From Cercozoa sp. M6MM (taxonomy: Eukaryota > Endomyxa: Ascetosporea): a stretch of 64,000 nt of DNA. Under the pieces are notes generated by a model, which worked only from the letters and a program-made list of their open reading frames with translations, ran no database searches and had not been told where the DNA came from. Of the stretch, positions 1-11,465 are shown in pieces. The first letter of the stretch is position 1; every line of letters begins with the position of its first letter. The stretch lies in NCBI GenBank assembly GCA_040357565.1, contig JBDODJ010000056.1. One strand, given 5' to 3'. A program made the translations under genes and the position numbers.

Positions 1-125
1 TTTCCCGAGGAAACTTCTTCCTCTTATCATGCATGCTGTGTGCAGGTAGAGCAAGTGCAAGCGGTGCACTGACTGCACCCCGAGTGTCGGTGCACGTGGC
101 CCGGTGTCTTCGGACACCATCCTAT
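1..125 (-). repeat. Dispersed repeat, copy A (cut by window edge)
   Basis: This segment is the reverse complement of 36034-36159 with only scattered mismatches. It contains two short hairpins: GGTGTC-TTCG-GACACC near 102-117, whose loop is the stable UUCG type if transcribed, and GGTGCA paired with TGCACC near 63-79. Similarity fades near position 125. The left part is lost at the window edge. No coding signal is convincing. The family is unknown. Confidence 0.75.
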
Positions 126-300
126 CCAAACGAACTACTTGACTGTGCGCTCGTGTGTTTTTTTCAGTTTCTCGGGTTACTAGTACTCTGCAGTGAAGCC
201 GGAAATAACGCAAGGAATGCTCTTTTCACTAGCACCCGCGCCAAGCGATCTGTTGTTAAAACCAATCAATAACTTCGTTAAACAATTTTCGTTCGTTATG

Positions 301-2557
301 TTAAACAAGAAACGCCGCTGTGACTACGACTACTGCGCTGGCAACCACAGCGAACCCATTCCAACTTAGTCCTTGCCGAGTGCAAACGTTCTGATGATCA
401 CCCTGCTTGGTTTCCTCCTCGAGCTGCAGCAGTCGCTGCCGCTCGTCGAATCGCGCCAAGTCGCGCTGCTCTTCGTCAAGATCGCTCTCCAGTTCGTGCA
501 GCACACCGAGTGTTTCCTCGCCCGTGATGTCCACCTGAGGAATGTAAACAGTACGAGAGTTACAGAACTCGAAGTTTACCTCAAACGAAGGCTTCGGCAG
601 CAGTTTCATTATTGCTTCGTGAGTGGCGACACGTGGCATTCGACGGATCCGCCATATGTGCGGTCTCCTTAGTAAGGAACAATCTCTATCGTGTATCAGT
701 GTTGTGAGTAGGGAACTAGGGATCCTGTACGACAAGCTCATGCGGCGCAGTGCCATGTGACGCATGTACGTGATCGGCTGTCCATCCTCAAAATCGCCCA
801 TGACGCCTGTACCTGCCAAGTGGTTGAGCTGCTCACATACATGTACACTACGCAAATTCCAGTGCCCCTGTCGGATCGTGTCTGGAAATCAGAGGTCCCT
901 ACTGAGGCAAAGGAGGTACCGGTGCGTAGTAGAAGGCGGCACGTGGATCGTTGCGAAAGTGACCGAGCCAGTAGTCCTTGTTGCTGTGCGAGTCGCCCCA
1001 AGTGGAACATTCCTGGGGAGGGAGTTTGGTAAGTTGTTACATGCAAATATAACATATCTACGTACTGGGTTCAGTTGCTTACCGAGAAACGCACGTAGCC
1101 ATCAGATGGCGAGCCGTCAGACAGCATTGCATCGATGACGGTGAGTCCTCTATGAACCCAAAAGGTACCACAAAACGGACAGACAGGATCAAAGCGATGA
1201 TAGTGGGTACACACTGGCTCGTTTTTTGGTGCCACCGGTGGGCGAGGTGCCGCACAATGCGCCCAGTAGTAGTTCCTTCGACTGCACGACAAACGACAGT
1301 TGATTCCGCTGCTCCACGGCGTCTTCCATGCCTCTGTACTGTAGGGATTAAAGGGATAGTTATCTTCAATTTTTCCAGAACATTTATGTTGTTGACGCGG
1401 ATACCCGCGTACTCAGTGAGCGGTAAGCAGGCTTGTCGCGTGATCGTGCAAAACGGTACAGGAAGGATTGCACCGGATTCAGTGACCATCTGAGGCATGC
1501 ATTTCGTACGGGTCAAAGCTGATGAAAGTAACACAGTGTGATGTGCACCCTCGTTCGAGGATATCGACGAGCGATGTTGCCATGATGGCCCCTCTGTCAT
1601 ACACAGTGAGAGAGTGCCTACGTGTGATATCAAGTGCGGTACGCCGTACCTGAAGGGTCCCTGTAGTGCCACCCACTTCACATCGCACAGGCCTTGGTCC
1701 AAGCACGCGCCTACGTTTGTTGATATGCAAGTAGATGGGATTTGCAGGGTCGAACCAAGTGTTGCTACCTGCTAGGATGACGTTGGCCATGGAATGTGCG
1801 TACACGACACCTTGCCGCTCATGATACACCTTGTACGCCTTGTTGTAGAAGTCGCGTTGCAGTTCCTCATTGTCCCAGCTGTTCGATTCACACAAACCAA
1901 TGCATTAGTCCTTGGCCCTCTTGCAAAAGTGAGGAGGAAGGCACCCGTAGTTGACGGTGTCGAAGTGCGAATAGATAGCGCGGCTGCAGACGTCTTTGAG
2001 GGCCACCGCCATGTCACCAAAATATTCCTGCCAGTGGACATATGCGCGTATTTTACAACTCGCTCCAACTGGGGAAACATGAATATCTGCGTTTTACCAT
2101 GCCGAGTGTGCCCACCTGCGGACGAAAGGTTTCCGACCAACGCCAGTGCCCTGTGCCTCTAAAATTCAGAGTGTGAGTGACCGCTTGTCCTTTCCCCCGC
2201 CCCGAGAAGTTGCGAGCTTACTTCTGCCCGGCTCCATGGAGGAACCTAATCAAATTCAAACCAGTATCTCGTTTTCCCGTGTTGATGGGAGTATGGTACA
2301 AGCAAGGGCGTCTGTCGTTTTTCAAGACTTTGGGCTGCTCTTGCGGCGACAATTCCTTCGCCTCGAAGTAGCCCAATGTCGAGACCTGCGTGTCAAAGCA
2401 CATTTAACACAACTCTTTGGTGAAGCTCGACAACTGAATATAGTACCTCCTCGACAACGCATCCTTTGCAGGGCGGCAAATCCAGAACCACACGACTACT
2501 GGCGATAGTCTCTATCGTCAAAGCAAAGACGAAGGCGATCAACAAAGTCGTCCACAT
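301..2557 (-). CDS. Secreted or lumenal alpha/beta-hydrolase (lipase-like)
   Basis: A multi-exon minus-strand gene starting at 2557 with a signal peptide (MWTTLLIAFVFALTIETIAS). Exon 2 carries the oxyanion-hole type motif FLHGAGQKGTG. A later exon joins VNYG to WDNEELQRDFYNKAYKVYHE and runs into VVYAHSMANVILAG, a nucleophile elbow with Ser in A-H-S-M-A. Next come WVALQGPFR and ALCGTSPTG, typical of lipase-like hydrolases, then SDGSPSDGYVRF, which may hold the acid residue. The 3' part has an acidic helix and a hydrophobic segment (VVASAVVVVTAAFLV) just before the stop, suggesting a membrane anchor. The intron at 1879-1944 has a good branch site (GACTAATG) and removes an apparent in-frame TAA. 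The fold is well supported by the ordered motifs; the substrate is unknown. Junctions between 300 and 1300 are uncertain. Confidence 0.72.
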
Positions 2558-2989
2558 CTACCACACATCACACTGTCGACACACACAAACACACACACTT
2601 CACGCTCAGTTGAGAAGACATGCAACGTCGAGGGAGTTGTGCAGTCTGTCAGACTTGGTTGCCTTGCTTTACCGGTACGTCAATCCGACCGGTGCCAAAG
2701 ACAAACAACGACACCGATACTGTCTGTACTGTAACTTTACCTGACTTTCGTGACATGACAGTGACGTGGAATTTAAAAACTTGCGGCCAGCAGTTTCTCC
2801 CCACTTGTACTGGAAGAAGAGGCGTCTCTTCTGTACTTGCGCAATCACTTCCTGCATAAAAACTGCTTTGGTAGCCTATAATTCTTCGCTAATGCAATAC
2901 TGTCAAAATCAATATATAATTTCAACTTCTTCCAGTTTCAGTTGGCGTTCGTTGTTTGGTAGACGCGAATGACCTTGATTAGAGCGCTT
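2558..2989. other. Upstream region of the hydrolase gene, no gene resolved
   Basis: It holds a short (CA)n tract at about 2578-2600, which reads as (GT)n on the strand of the hydrolase gene. Short open frames on both strands show no recognisable motif. Nothing else is supported. Confidence 0.4.
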
Positions 2990-3539
2990 CTGCTTTTCGC
3001 ACTGATACATGGCATATATGCGGCCCGGTGGACTGCCGATAGTGACGCCTACACTTCGGCACGGACCTCGTATCGTTGCTTTTTGTCTGGGAGCCTGCCA
3101 ATAACAGTTTCGTTTTGTTGACTGGGTGTTCTTAACAGAATCTTATCTGCACGGGGACCTACGGTACGCTTTCCGCGAGGAGAAACATGGCCATACGCCA
3201 TCACACCTCCGTAAACTCATGGCTTCAGTGGTGTTCATTACAGTAGCAACCGCAGCACCGCAAAAAAAAATTGCACTTGCAGACCGTCGCCCTGTCGAGG
3301 CAATAGCGTTTTTTCTGCGGATTCATTCGGACACTCAGGGTCGAGTTGGGTGCAGTACCCCACGACACCTGTGGTATGATACGGTAGCATTCATCTCTAG
3401 GCGCAAGAGCGTACTTTAGTTGCGGCCAGTGTAGATAGAGATACACGCACCGTCGCGCGGAGGCAGTTCCGGTCCAAACACGAGTCGAGCCAGCGAGAGC
3501 GGTTGCGAAGACCGTGCAGGCGGTCCAGGCCGTCGCCAT
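2990..3539 (-). CDS. Unrecognised gene with N-terminal signal peptide
   Basis: A start at 3539 gives a hydrophobic leader (MATAWTACTVFATALAG) like a signal peptide, then a segment containing RDECYRIIPQ after a likely intron whose donor is GTGCGT. Further exons toward 2990 appear to contain LPDKKQRYEVRAE, but splice sites there are ambiguous and the stop is not fixed. No family is recognised. It lies tandem to the hydrolase, with both genes starting in leader peptides, which could mean related secreted functions, but no sequence similarity was seen. Confidence 0.3.
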
Positions 3540-3915
3540 GGCCAGTCGTTGTCGCAACCGTACAATCCAGAGCCAGTCAATGAGCCCGAACTTTTGTTCC
3601 CTCAGTAACGTTATTCCTTCAATTTTGGGGATTCTAACCTATACACTGCCCAAGGGTGTTGTTTAGTTGGCAATCACAAGAGAACGTGGACCGACTTCGA
3701 CAACTTCATTCCATGTCGCCGCAGCGTCGTCCTCGTCGCTGCAAGAGGTCTTCCTTTCTATACACGTGTCACTTTCAGATTTTCCATTGACGATATGACT
3801 CTAACAGAAAAAAACGATCGACGTTGTCGAACTGTTTTGGGTGCACCTCAGACTGAGTCTCGCTCAACTGGCAACTTTAACTGAAACACTCAACTTGAAA
3901 CAATGTCACTTTCGG

Positions 3916-4707
3916 TTACTTTCGAGCGTTCTTAGCGAATACTAAGTGCCGAGGACTGTGCAACTTATTGACAGATAGAGCCATGTTGGTCGCACACCTC
4001 CTAAATTGGCGCATGACAACATATCGATTATAAAGTTGTAGTGGCACAGGCAAAGTTGTAGTGACAAAGGTACGTTCGCAGACACAAGCCGCATCCAAAC
4101 GAGGCTCGAATCCGCCACCGGTGCATCAGTGTCTTGAGGTAGCACTGGCATTCGTGGCGTGCTCATCGGTGCGGTGCCAGAGTTGATGCAGTCACCGCAG
4201 GCAACTGAAGGCAGCAGCACAACGACGCGCGTGCGATGCACAAGTGTCGCGCCGTTCGACACAAAGGTTACCGATAGCGGAAACGGTAAAGGCACGGAAC
4301 GAATCGCGGCGCCTGCACTGCTGTCTCTGTATTCAGTTGCGTACTTCAGCACAGCATTGGGAGCGAGTGCAACAACATGAGCTGGTGTCACTGGGTTTAC
4401 TGCCACCAGGTACTACAGTATAAGACACGTGTCTTTGCGCTACCCTGACTGTACAGAAAGGACGTATCATACCAGTGCTGTGCTGTCTCGTTGAATTACA
4501 TGTGGGTACTCGAGCGACAGGAACTGCAACACTCACGACAAATAGAACCAACTGAAGACCCTGTAAGTGTAGATATTGGTGTACCATAAGGTTGTGGACA
4601 AAAGGAAAGAAGTATCGTGCTGCCGCGCTTTCGACACTGCGTGTGGCCTTTGCTGTCGCTGGAAGCACTTTCGACAGCGTTCGTCGCGCCCGTCCTTCGT
4701 TGGGCAC
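3916..4707 (-). CDS. Unrecognised multi-exon gene
   Basis: The clearest part is an open segment at about 4090-4400 with a beta-rich look: PVTPAHVVALAPNAVLKYAT, then FPLSVTFVSNGATLVHRTRV and VVVLLPSVACGDCINSG. A hydrophobic stretch (LQLVLFVVSVAVPVARV) lies upstream at about 4500-4560 and could be a signal anchor. A donor near 4085 (GTGTCT) and a short last exon ending at 3916 (NARK or SNRK, depending on frame) are plausible. The start is not fixed and no family is recognised. Confidence 0.3.
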
Positions 4708-4786
4708 GAAAGGATCATCGTGACTGCCTTCTTGACTGTCAGAGATGTAGACCCGCGCAAGTGGTGACTTTGATGGTCTGTTTTGT

Positions 4787-5429
4787 TTAAATGCACATGT
4801 ACGAGCAGATAGAAAGAGAAGAGTTAAACATACGTATGCGTAAACACACTGAGCGCATGCGAACGACAGACATACACTGCAATGCGACCAAAGAATGGCG
4901 GATGTGTCGTGACGATTTGCACCTTTTCCATGTCGATCGGAACGGAGGCAGTTTCGCCGACAGTTTTGTCGACAGGAATGGCTTCATTCGGCACTGCGAG
5001 AGCTTACAGTTTGAGTGACTTACGATAGAACGAACAGAGAGCAGACAGAGGGCACCAAAAACAAGGCGACGCGAAAGAGCGCCAAGTGCCTGAAACTGCG
5101 AGAAGAACTCTTGCAGATAGGTATGCACTCCCATAAACAAGCCGCTCAGACGAGTCTTTCTCACGGGGACGATCACGTCGCAATGCACCGAGTCTCGTTG
5201 GATTCTCATATCGTCAGTCCGTGCTTTTCAAGAATTACATAATTTACTGTGCATACATCTACCTGTAAACACTGGCTAAAATACGAATACCCCAATTCAA
5301 GTGACGCAGCCGCATTTCGAGTGCAATCGCCAGCGCTGCACGCAACGACATGTCCTCGTCTATCTCTTCGTGCTTGTTTTGAGCATGCTTTGAGCGCTTC
5401 AACGAGACGAGAGACGGTGCTACCGACAT
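4787..5429 (-). CDS. Unrecognised small gene
   Basis: Exon 1 begins with ATG at 5429 (MSVAPSLVSLKRSKHAQNKH) and contains a helical stretch ALAIALEMRLRHLNW. A 67-bp intron (donor GTATTC, acceptor GAAAAG) joins it to TDDMRIQRDSVHCDVIVPV and then FMGVHTYLQEFFSQFQ, keeping the frame open. The 3' exons below 5040 are uncertain. No domain is recognised. Its start lies just inside the 3' end of the neighbouring minus-strand model, so the two are tightly spaced or one boundary is wrong. Confidence 0.35.
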
Positions 5430-5456
5430 GTCCGTGTACTCTTGTCGCCTACTAAG

Positions 5457-6590
5457 TTCAAAGGGCCACGTCAACATGGCCTCTCGCCTGAAAGCTGAAG
5501 AAAACTGACCCTGATTTCTCTACCACTTGCGGAGAGAACATCATATTTTTTACAGCCGACAACGACACGCCTATAGAATAGGGAACGAAAGATCAAATTA
5601 ACGAAGATGTATGGGATGCGCATAAGGGTATATATAGCTTAGATAAATAAGTGGTGAAAGCTGTCTACCTAGAGAAGAGCCGAAGGGAGCGGCGAATTCA
5701 ATGTGTCGGGCCAACTGTACCGGCAAGCTGGCCTTGCTTTGCTTTGTCAGCGTAAGATGCCCGTGTGCATACAAAAGCAGCGACGTGGGTGAGAAAGCTT
5801 CGCGCTTCGCTCTCAGAATCTCAATGCACTCGCTCACAAGATTACGCGTTGAAACCCAGTACGCCAGTGGCTGATCCGACGCTGCGTGTATTGATCGAAC
5901 GAACAGTGACGGTATTCGCTGCCGGTCAGTGGAAACAAGTTACTAGTAAATTACATTGGATCGATTGATTGCATCGTAAAATTGAGACAGATAAAATAAA
6001 TTTACCTGCGGTTGAATCCGTGCGAAGCTGTCGACCGACACTGTAAACTCAGAATCGACGCGAGGGTAGTCATGGATAGCAATGCCCGGCGATTTCCTTG
6101 CCACTAGTACTTGCACCCTCTCTCTCAGCAAGGGGTCTGTGGAATTTGTACTCGTGATTCGCTTTTAAGTTTTACTACGCGCACCGAGTGTAACAACAGG
6201 GATTTCAAAGTTCACCTCTTTGGACTACGCCTTCATCGACGACTCGTTGAAAGAGCTGCAGAATACTGGATCTTTTCTGCAGGCAAAGACACAAGCCACT
6301 TAAAGTTCAGTTGTTAAGTTGTTCAAATTTACATGCGAACCGTAAACTTAGTGTTCGAGTGAAAGGTAAGTTACCTCATCGGATACTTCTCGCAGCCAAC
6401 CGAATGAAGAAGGATCCTTTGACAGACTGCACGGACACAAGGATATATAGACTGACGAGGCTTGGCAGGCTTATCGACCCCAAAAACAATTTTGTAACTG
6501 AAATTTCTTTTACTCAAAAACGCGTTGGAACTCTGTCGCGCTTGCTTCGCTGAAATCTGCAAGGGCATACAGTGCAGTGCCTGCAAAACA
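5457..6590 (-). CDS. Unrecognised multi-exon gene
   Basis: At least four exons read in register on the minus strand. One has SSILQLFQRVVDEGVVQR. Another has LLRERVQVLVARKSPGIAIH followed by FTVSVDSFARIQPQ. A third has LAYWVSTRNLVSECIEILRA and LPVQLARHIEFAAPFGSSL. The last contains LSAVKNMMFSPQVVEKSGS and a stop near 5457. The composition looks like a soluble helical and beta protein. No family is recognised. The start may lie upstream of 6590, where another exon in this orientation is possible. Confidence 0.4.
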
Positions 6591-6793
6591 TAGGCATGCT
6601 GTTCTTAACATGCAAGTTAGAGAGGCGCTAGTGACGAGCCCTTCGGAGAAATGACTCTCGAGGCGGAATACTTTGACCAGTGCGTCAATGCACGTCAGTG
6701 CAGCGTGGGGACGAGGTATGGTTTGCAAAAAAAGCAGTGGCATAACACTCCTGTTGCGTTCCGTGTGCTGTTGTTTGTCCAATCAGTGTCGCC

Positions 6794-8433
6794 ATGCGCT
6801 TTCTCGGTGCGGTCGCAGTGGTTGTTGCTCTCAGCTGCGTCATGCGCATTCTTGCACAAATCCCGGAAGCACCGGCGATCCCAAGTGTCTCAAAACAAGA
6901 ACATAATGACAGCTCGGGACCACCTCCAGTTGTTCACATGTTGGCTGCGCGGCAGGTAAAAAGAACTGAGGCTCGACTTGTCGATGCGTTTTTCAATTTA
7001 TGATAGCGAATTCCGCTGGTTGTTGATGCAGCACGACATGATGCAACAACTGGAGCTTTTTACCAACCCTAACGTTCCTGCCTTCACAAAGCAATCTGGT
7101 TCCGTGTTCATGACGGCATTTGCGCCAATCAAGCGTCAGCTAGTTGCACTGCGCCGTGCAGCCCTTGCAGGCAACGAAGCAACCAAGTAAACTGCTTTGC
7201 AAAAATACTCAGTGAAGTTGTGCTTCCAAACTGATGCCATGACTGATCAGTATGGAGTCCGAGTGGGCATTGGATGTGTCCGCAGTCACGAAGATCCTCG
7301 TGTCGTTCAATCACGATGCGTCCAACGTTCTGCGCGACTCGTTGCAGCAGAGCATTGTGGCTCGCGCTGCTGAGGAGTTCAAGACAGTGTCTGCCAACAA
7401 AGAGGGTCCGTCGCAGAGCGAAGCTGATTCTGTGCACGACATGTGGCGCAATCGGTACAGTACAGCAGGGACTACTGTATAAAACTAGTCGAGAATGGGC
7501 ATTTTGGCCGCAGAATCGCCGAAGCGATGAAGAAGTGGCACTCGGCGGGCGATGCGATCCAAAATCTGAAGCCTCCCGACACGCTGAAGAGTGCAATTGA
7601 TGCCAACTCATTGCAACAAAGCATTGAAATCACGATTCACGCCGCACAAGATGCAAGCGACTTTTTGACCTTCTTTGGCGCCGAGGTGGCGCTGAACGGC
7701 ATTGCATTTGGGTTGTCCTCCAAGCGACTCATGGAAGCTGCCACTTCGACGCAAGAGGCGCTGCGTCGCTTTGAAATCCTTGCCCGTCGAATCGCCGACG
7801 CCTTCTCTTCTCCCACTTCTTTTGTAATTTTTACCACTTTCAGTTGCTTTTGCTTTAAAACTAGAATAAATGAACAGAGTGGCGAGTCACAAAAGTACGC
7901 CACTGCCTTTGAGGTGGAACTAACGGATCACATCTCCCGCTCCTTCGAGTTCGACGAGGAGGCAAAAAGGGTCGCTCTCGAACGCGCTTCACTGTTCGTC
8001 GCCGGAACAGCAGATGTATGGAGGGCTGTCCTGCTTTCACTGTAAATTTATGTCCATTGTAGCTGCTCAAAGCTTCGTTGTCGGCGAAAGCTCTAGAGGG
8101 CATTGACGCCCCTGATGAAATTTTAGAAAAGATCTTGATTTCTCCGACCACGGAATTGGGTACCTACCACTCATGTCTCATCGTGTGTCAGTTCGTTTTA
8201 CGTGACACGATTGTACAGACACCTTAAAGCTTGATCGTGAGAAAGCTATGAAACTCGACGGAACCGGCGTGTCGCTGCTTCGAGGTGCCGCAATCGGCAT
8301 CTTAGGTGAAGGCGAGGCACTACTTCCACAGGCGATTTCGTTGCTTCGCGCAAATGCTGCCTTGACGCACATGCAGTTAAGCTTTTTTGTGGCCCAAGCT
8401 TCCCAAGGCACCAAAGATGACTCGGCGCAGTAG
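6794..8433 (+). CDS. Predicted secreted helical protein, function unknown
   Basis: The start at 6794 gives a signal peptide (MRFLGAVAVVVALSCVMRIL). About six exons follow, with segments such as WLLMQHDMMQQLELFTNPNV, ALDVSAVTKILVSFNHDASN, ENGHFGRRIAEAMKKW, ASDFLTFFGAEVALNGIAFG and a last exon ending GTKDDSAQ with a stop at 8431-8433. The protein is largely amphipathic helix with little cysteine. Introns use GTACAG, GTATGG and GTACCT donors. The first intron phase is uncertain because its apparent donor does not keep the frame. No family is recognised. It is divergent from the preceding minus-strand gene. Confidence 0.6.
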
Positions 8434-8778
8434 ACAACTTGGAATTTCAGAGAATACGGTAATTCAGTTGACAGCCAAGCGCTACACCTTTTCGTCGAAC
8501 TCCAAGAAGGATCGATGACATCCTCCGGGATACGCGAGCGGACTGTGGAGGGAGTAGCGTAGCTTTCTTGAGTTGTGGGCATCATGCCCTGCTGCCCGCG
8601 AAACAGTATTTCAGTCTCTCTCCTTAAACGAGCTTCTTTCCAAGTAATGTTTTCAGCGTACGTTCGCGTGTCTATATCGATAAACATTCATTAATGATAG
8701 CAACCTTCGAGAGAAGCGTTTTTCATAGGAAACTGAGCAGAATTGTGCGGGGCACTAAACGCAGCGGAATATTGGAGC
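8434..8778. other. Intergenic, nothing recognised
   Basis: The region separates the secreted helical protein from the kinesin. A long minus-strand open frame crosses it but overlaps the coding exon before it and has no motif, so I treat it as a shadow. No repeat or RNA gene was seen. Confidence 0.5.
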
Positions 8779-11263
8779 TATGAGCACAGGCGTAGGTCTA
8801 TGAGCGAACGTATAAAGGTACCCTCTGCTCGGTCTCAAATTTTGCAGTTTGCGCCACCATTTTGCTCTGCAGGTGTGTCTTCGAGTGAGAGGAGGCACGC
8901 AAGCGGGCGTTAGTTCACACCCGGCCGTTTCTGTTTTACAGAACAGGGTCCTCCTCGTTCGAAAGACGGCTTCATCCAAATACCCTCCGAGTCGTGGTGT
9001 CGCAACTGCAACCCAAAAGTTTTGCTTTGACCACGTGCTCGACGCCACAACATCACAACGGGATGTTTTCAAAACGTTTAAACATCTACTGCCACTGGTT
9101 TTGCGAGGGATAAACTGCACCCTGCTCGCTTATGGAGCGACATCGTCGGGGAAGACACATACATTATTCGGGGCAAAAGATGAATCTGGAGCGATCAGTC
9201 TCGCTCTTCGGGAGCTGTTTTCACGGACCACCAGCGACACGGAGCGTGATTTCACCATCCACCTCGCATGTTTAGAAATCTACAACGAGCAGGTTGTTGA
9301 TTTGCTCCCCCACGGAATACACGAAGGAGAGTTGCGCGAGTCCAAGCCTCTGTCACTTCGCGAAGACGGTTGCAACAGCATTGTTGTTGCCAATTTGCGC
9401 TGGCACAAAGTAAGTTGTGTGGACGAAGTGCTGGGATTGTGCGACATTGCGAGGAGGCGTCGCGAGACAGCTCCTACAGTCGCGAACAAATCATCTTCGC
9501 GTTCACACTGCATAGTGACTGTCTCCGTGAAAAGCAAACCTAAAATTCCCGGGCTCACACAAACTCACACTTTCGCAAAGTTCCACATGATCGATTTAGC
9601 TGGAAGCGAACGTGCTGCCTCAAAAAGCTACGGGTTGGCAGGCAATCGAGGATTACGGCTTCGCGAAGGAGCTCTAATAAATAGATCACGTATGTTCCGT
9701 TTGGTTTTTTCTCCCAGCTACTGCACTGTAATGTATCGGATGTTAGTTCTCGCACTTGCAAACTGCATCAACTCACTTGCACACGGGAGCTACGTTAACT
9801 TTCGTGACAGTAAGCTGACGAGAATTCTGCAGGATTCTCTTTCTGGAAAGGTGCGTTCTGTGTAGTTGGTGCTTTTGACATGTAAGATGGCAAGCCTTTG
9901 TTTGCAGGCTCACACTGTCTTGCTGGCACACATTTCGCCGTCAAGACAGTTGCTGGATGAATCTTTGAACACCCTAAAATATGCGCGTCGTGCGAAGAAC
10001 ATCCGAGTCCCTCGGATCGTCGCAAACACGAAGAGCGTCACCTTGCGAGTAGATGAATATGAGCGAGCTATCCAATCTCTACGTTCTCAATTGCTGCGAG
10101 CAACTACTTCTGCGAGCGGAAAAGACAAGGCTGAAACTGTTGCCATGCAACCTGATATGTAAGTTACGTTGTTCTCTTTTATCTTGTGCGCCAAAACACC
10201 CGCCGACATCCGACACCTGTAGGAAGCAACTGAAACAACGCGCTCTCGTATACAGACAAGAACTGGTACAGTATAAAACAATAGCTGCACGGATACAGCT
10301 TTAAATGTTAACGCCCGCTTCTCAGGGAAAGATGTTCGAACTCCTCCGTACAAGCCGTGCTGAACTGGAACGTGCCACACACAACGAAAGCCCAATGTAC
10401 CGAATGCACACTTTTACCCTAGGTTCAGCTCCACTCGGCAGAAAGCTCCGAGTCATTGTGGTCTAGGATGATTGAGCAGCTTGAAAGAAAAGTCGTCGAA
10501 GCTGAGCGAAGGATAACAAAGTGGAGAAGCAGCGTCATTGATGCAACGACGGATCCTTTTGTGATTGCTTTACTTGAGGAAGTACGATCTACTATTTTCA
10601 ATTAATGGGTACGAATGATGATGTAACTTTTTCCTGGACTTGCAGGAGTACAAGCAACAGAGAATACAAGACGATTACCACACCGCGAAGCGCATGGCTA
10701 GTAAATTTTAAGTTTATTTTTCAGCACCCAATAAATGAACTTTTATACGATATACTGTACATTATGATTCAGCAAGAGCATCGAAGCGGGTTAAACAGTG
10801 CGAAAACGCACTTTCCATTATGTTCGAACAACTTCAAATGAGAGAAAAACGATTGCCTCGGAGCACGAAGCGAGCTCTGCCGCGGTCTTGGCAATCGTTA
10901 ACACAATTGCGTAGACTTGTGAGGTATCGCGTGCGCATGAGGTTTTGCATCTGCGTGTCTAATTATCGTCTCCAGGGATTACCAGTACACGCGGTCGCAC
11001 TCAACATCCAGTCTATTGCCTTCACATGCAGCGTATCCTTTGCCAACTTTTTCGGAGTGGGGGTGAAAAGCGGGTGTAAAGGGGAATGTTCTGACGATGC
11101 AATTTTGCACAAAGGCGGAGAAGAAGTGTTTCTGACGATGACGACCTTGCCTCTTTATCCTCCACTGTGGTCTCTGCAAAGTCTACTCCCCATCCCGTAT
11201 TTTTAAAACCTACTGCAACGGCAAGTCTGCTCAAACCGTCAGTTATTTCCTGGCTGTTGCTAG
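8779..11263 (+). CDS. Kinesin motor protein, kinesin-8-like
   Basis: The motor domain is almost complete. VCLRVRGG (strand beta-1) opens the exon at 8873. The P-loop reads AYGATSSGKTHT at about 9128-9163. Switch I is NKSSSRSH near 9487 and switch II DLAGSER near 9595. An intron at about 9690-9750 splits ALINRS from LLALANCINSLAHGSYV, followed by RDSKLTRILQDSLSGK. A second intron (9851-9907) leads to HTVLLAHISPSRQ and LNTLKYARRAKNI, and the neck has VDEYERAIQSLRSQL. GATSSGKT, LALANCINSLA and the NI...DEY neck favour kinesin-8, the plus-end depolymerase class. Small stalk exons follow, ending in an acid- and Ser-rich tail (SVSDDDDLASLSSTVV) and a stop near 11263. A tiny first exon (MSTG at 8779) is inferred. 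Confidence 0.85.
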
Positions 11264-11465
11264 AGTGAAAGAGAGGTGACGCGGCGGCGTCTGTCGCAAT
11301 TGCGCGCACGCACGCGTCGCCTTGCTGTGGTTTGTGCATTTGGCATTTTACCCAATGAAGAAGCATTTTAGCATTCTATCAGGCGAGGAAATCTCTCCAA
11401 TCGTCCAGTAATTTCACGTCTCCTGCCGCACTAGCCCCAAGGCGTTCCTTCGCATTTTAGGCCTC

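Noticed and set aside
1879..1944. In-frame TAA at 1905-1907 suggesting the hydrolase is a pseudogene
   Set aside because: The stop falls inside a 66-bp segment with GTGCCT donor, GACTAATG branch site and AACAG acceptor. Splicing gives the continuous VNYG-WDNEELQ reading.
8178..8687. Minus-strand 169-residue open frame
   Set aside because: It overlaps the last coding exon of the plus-strand secreted protein and shows no motif.
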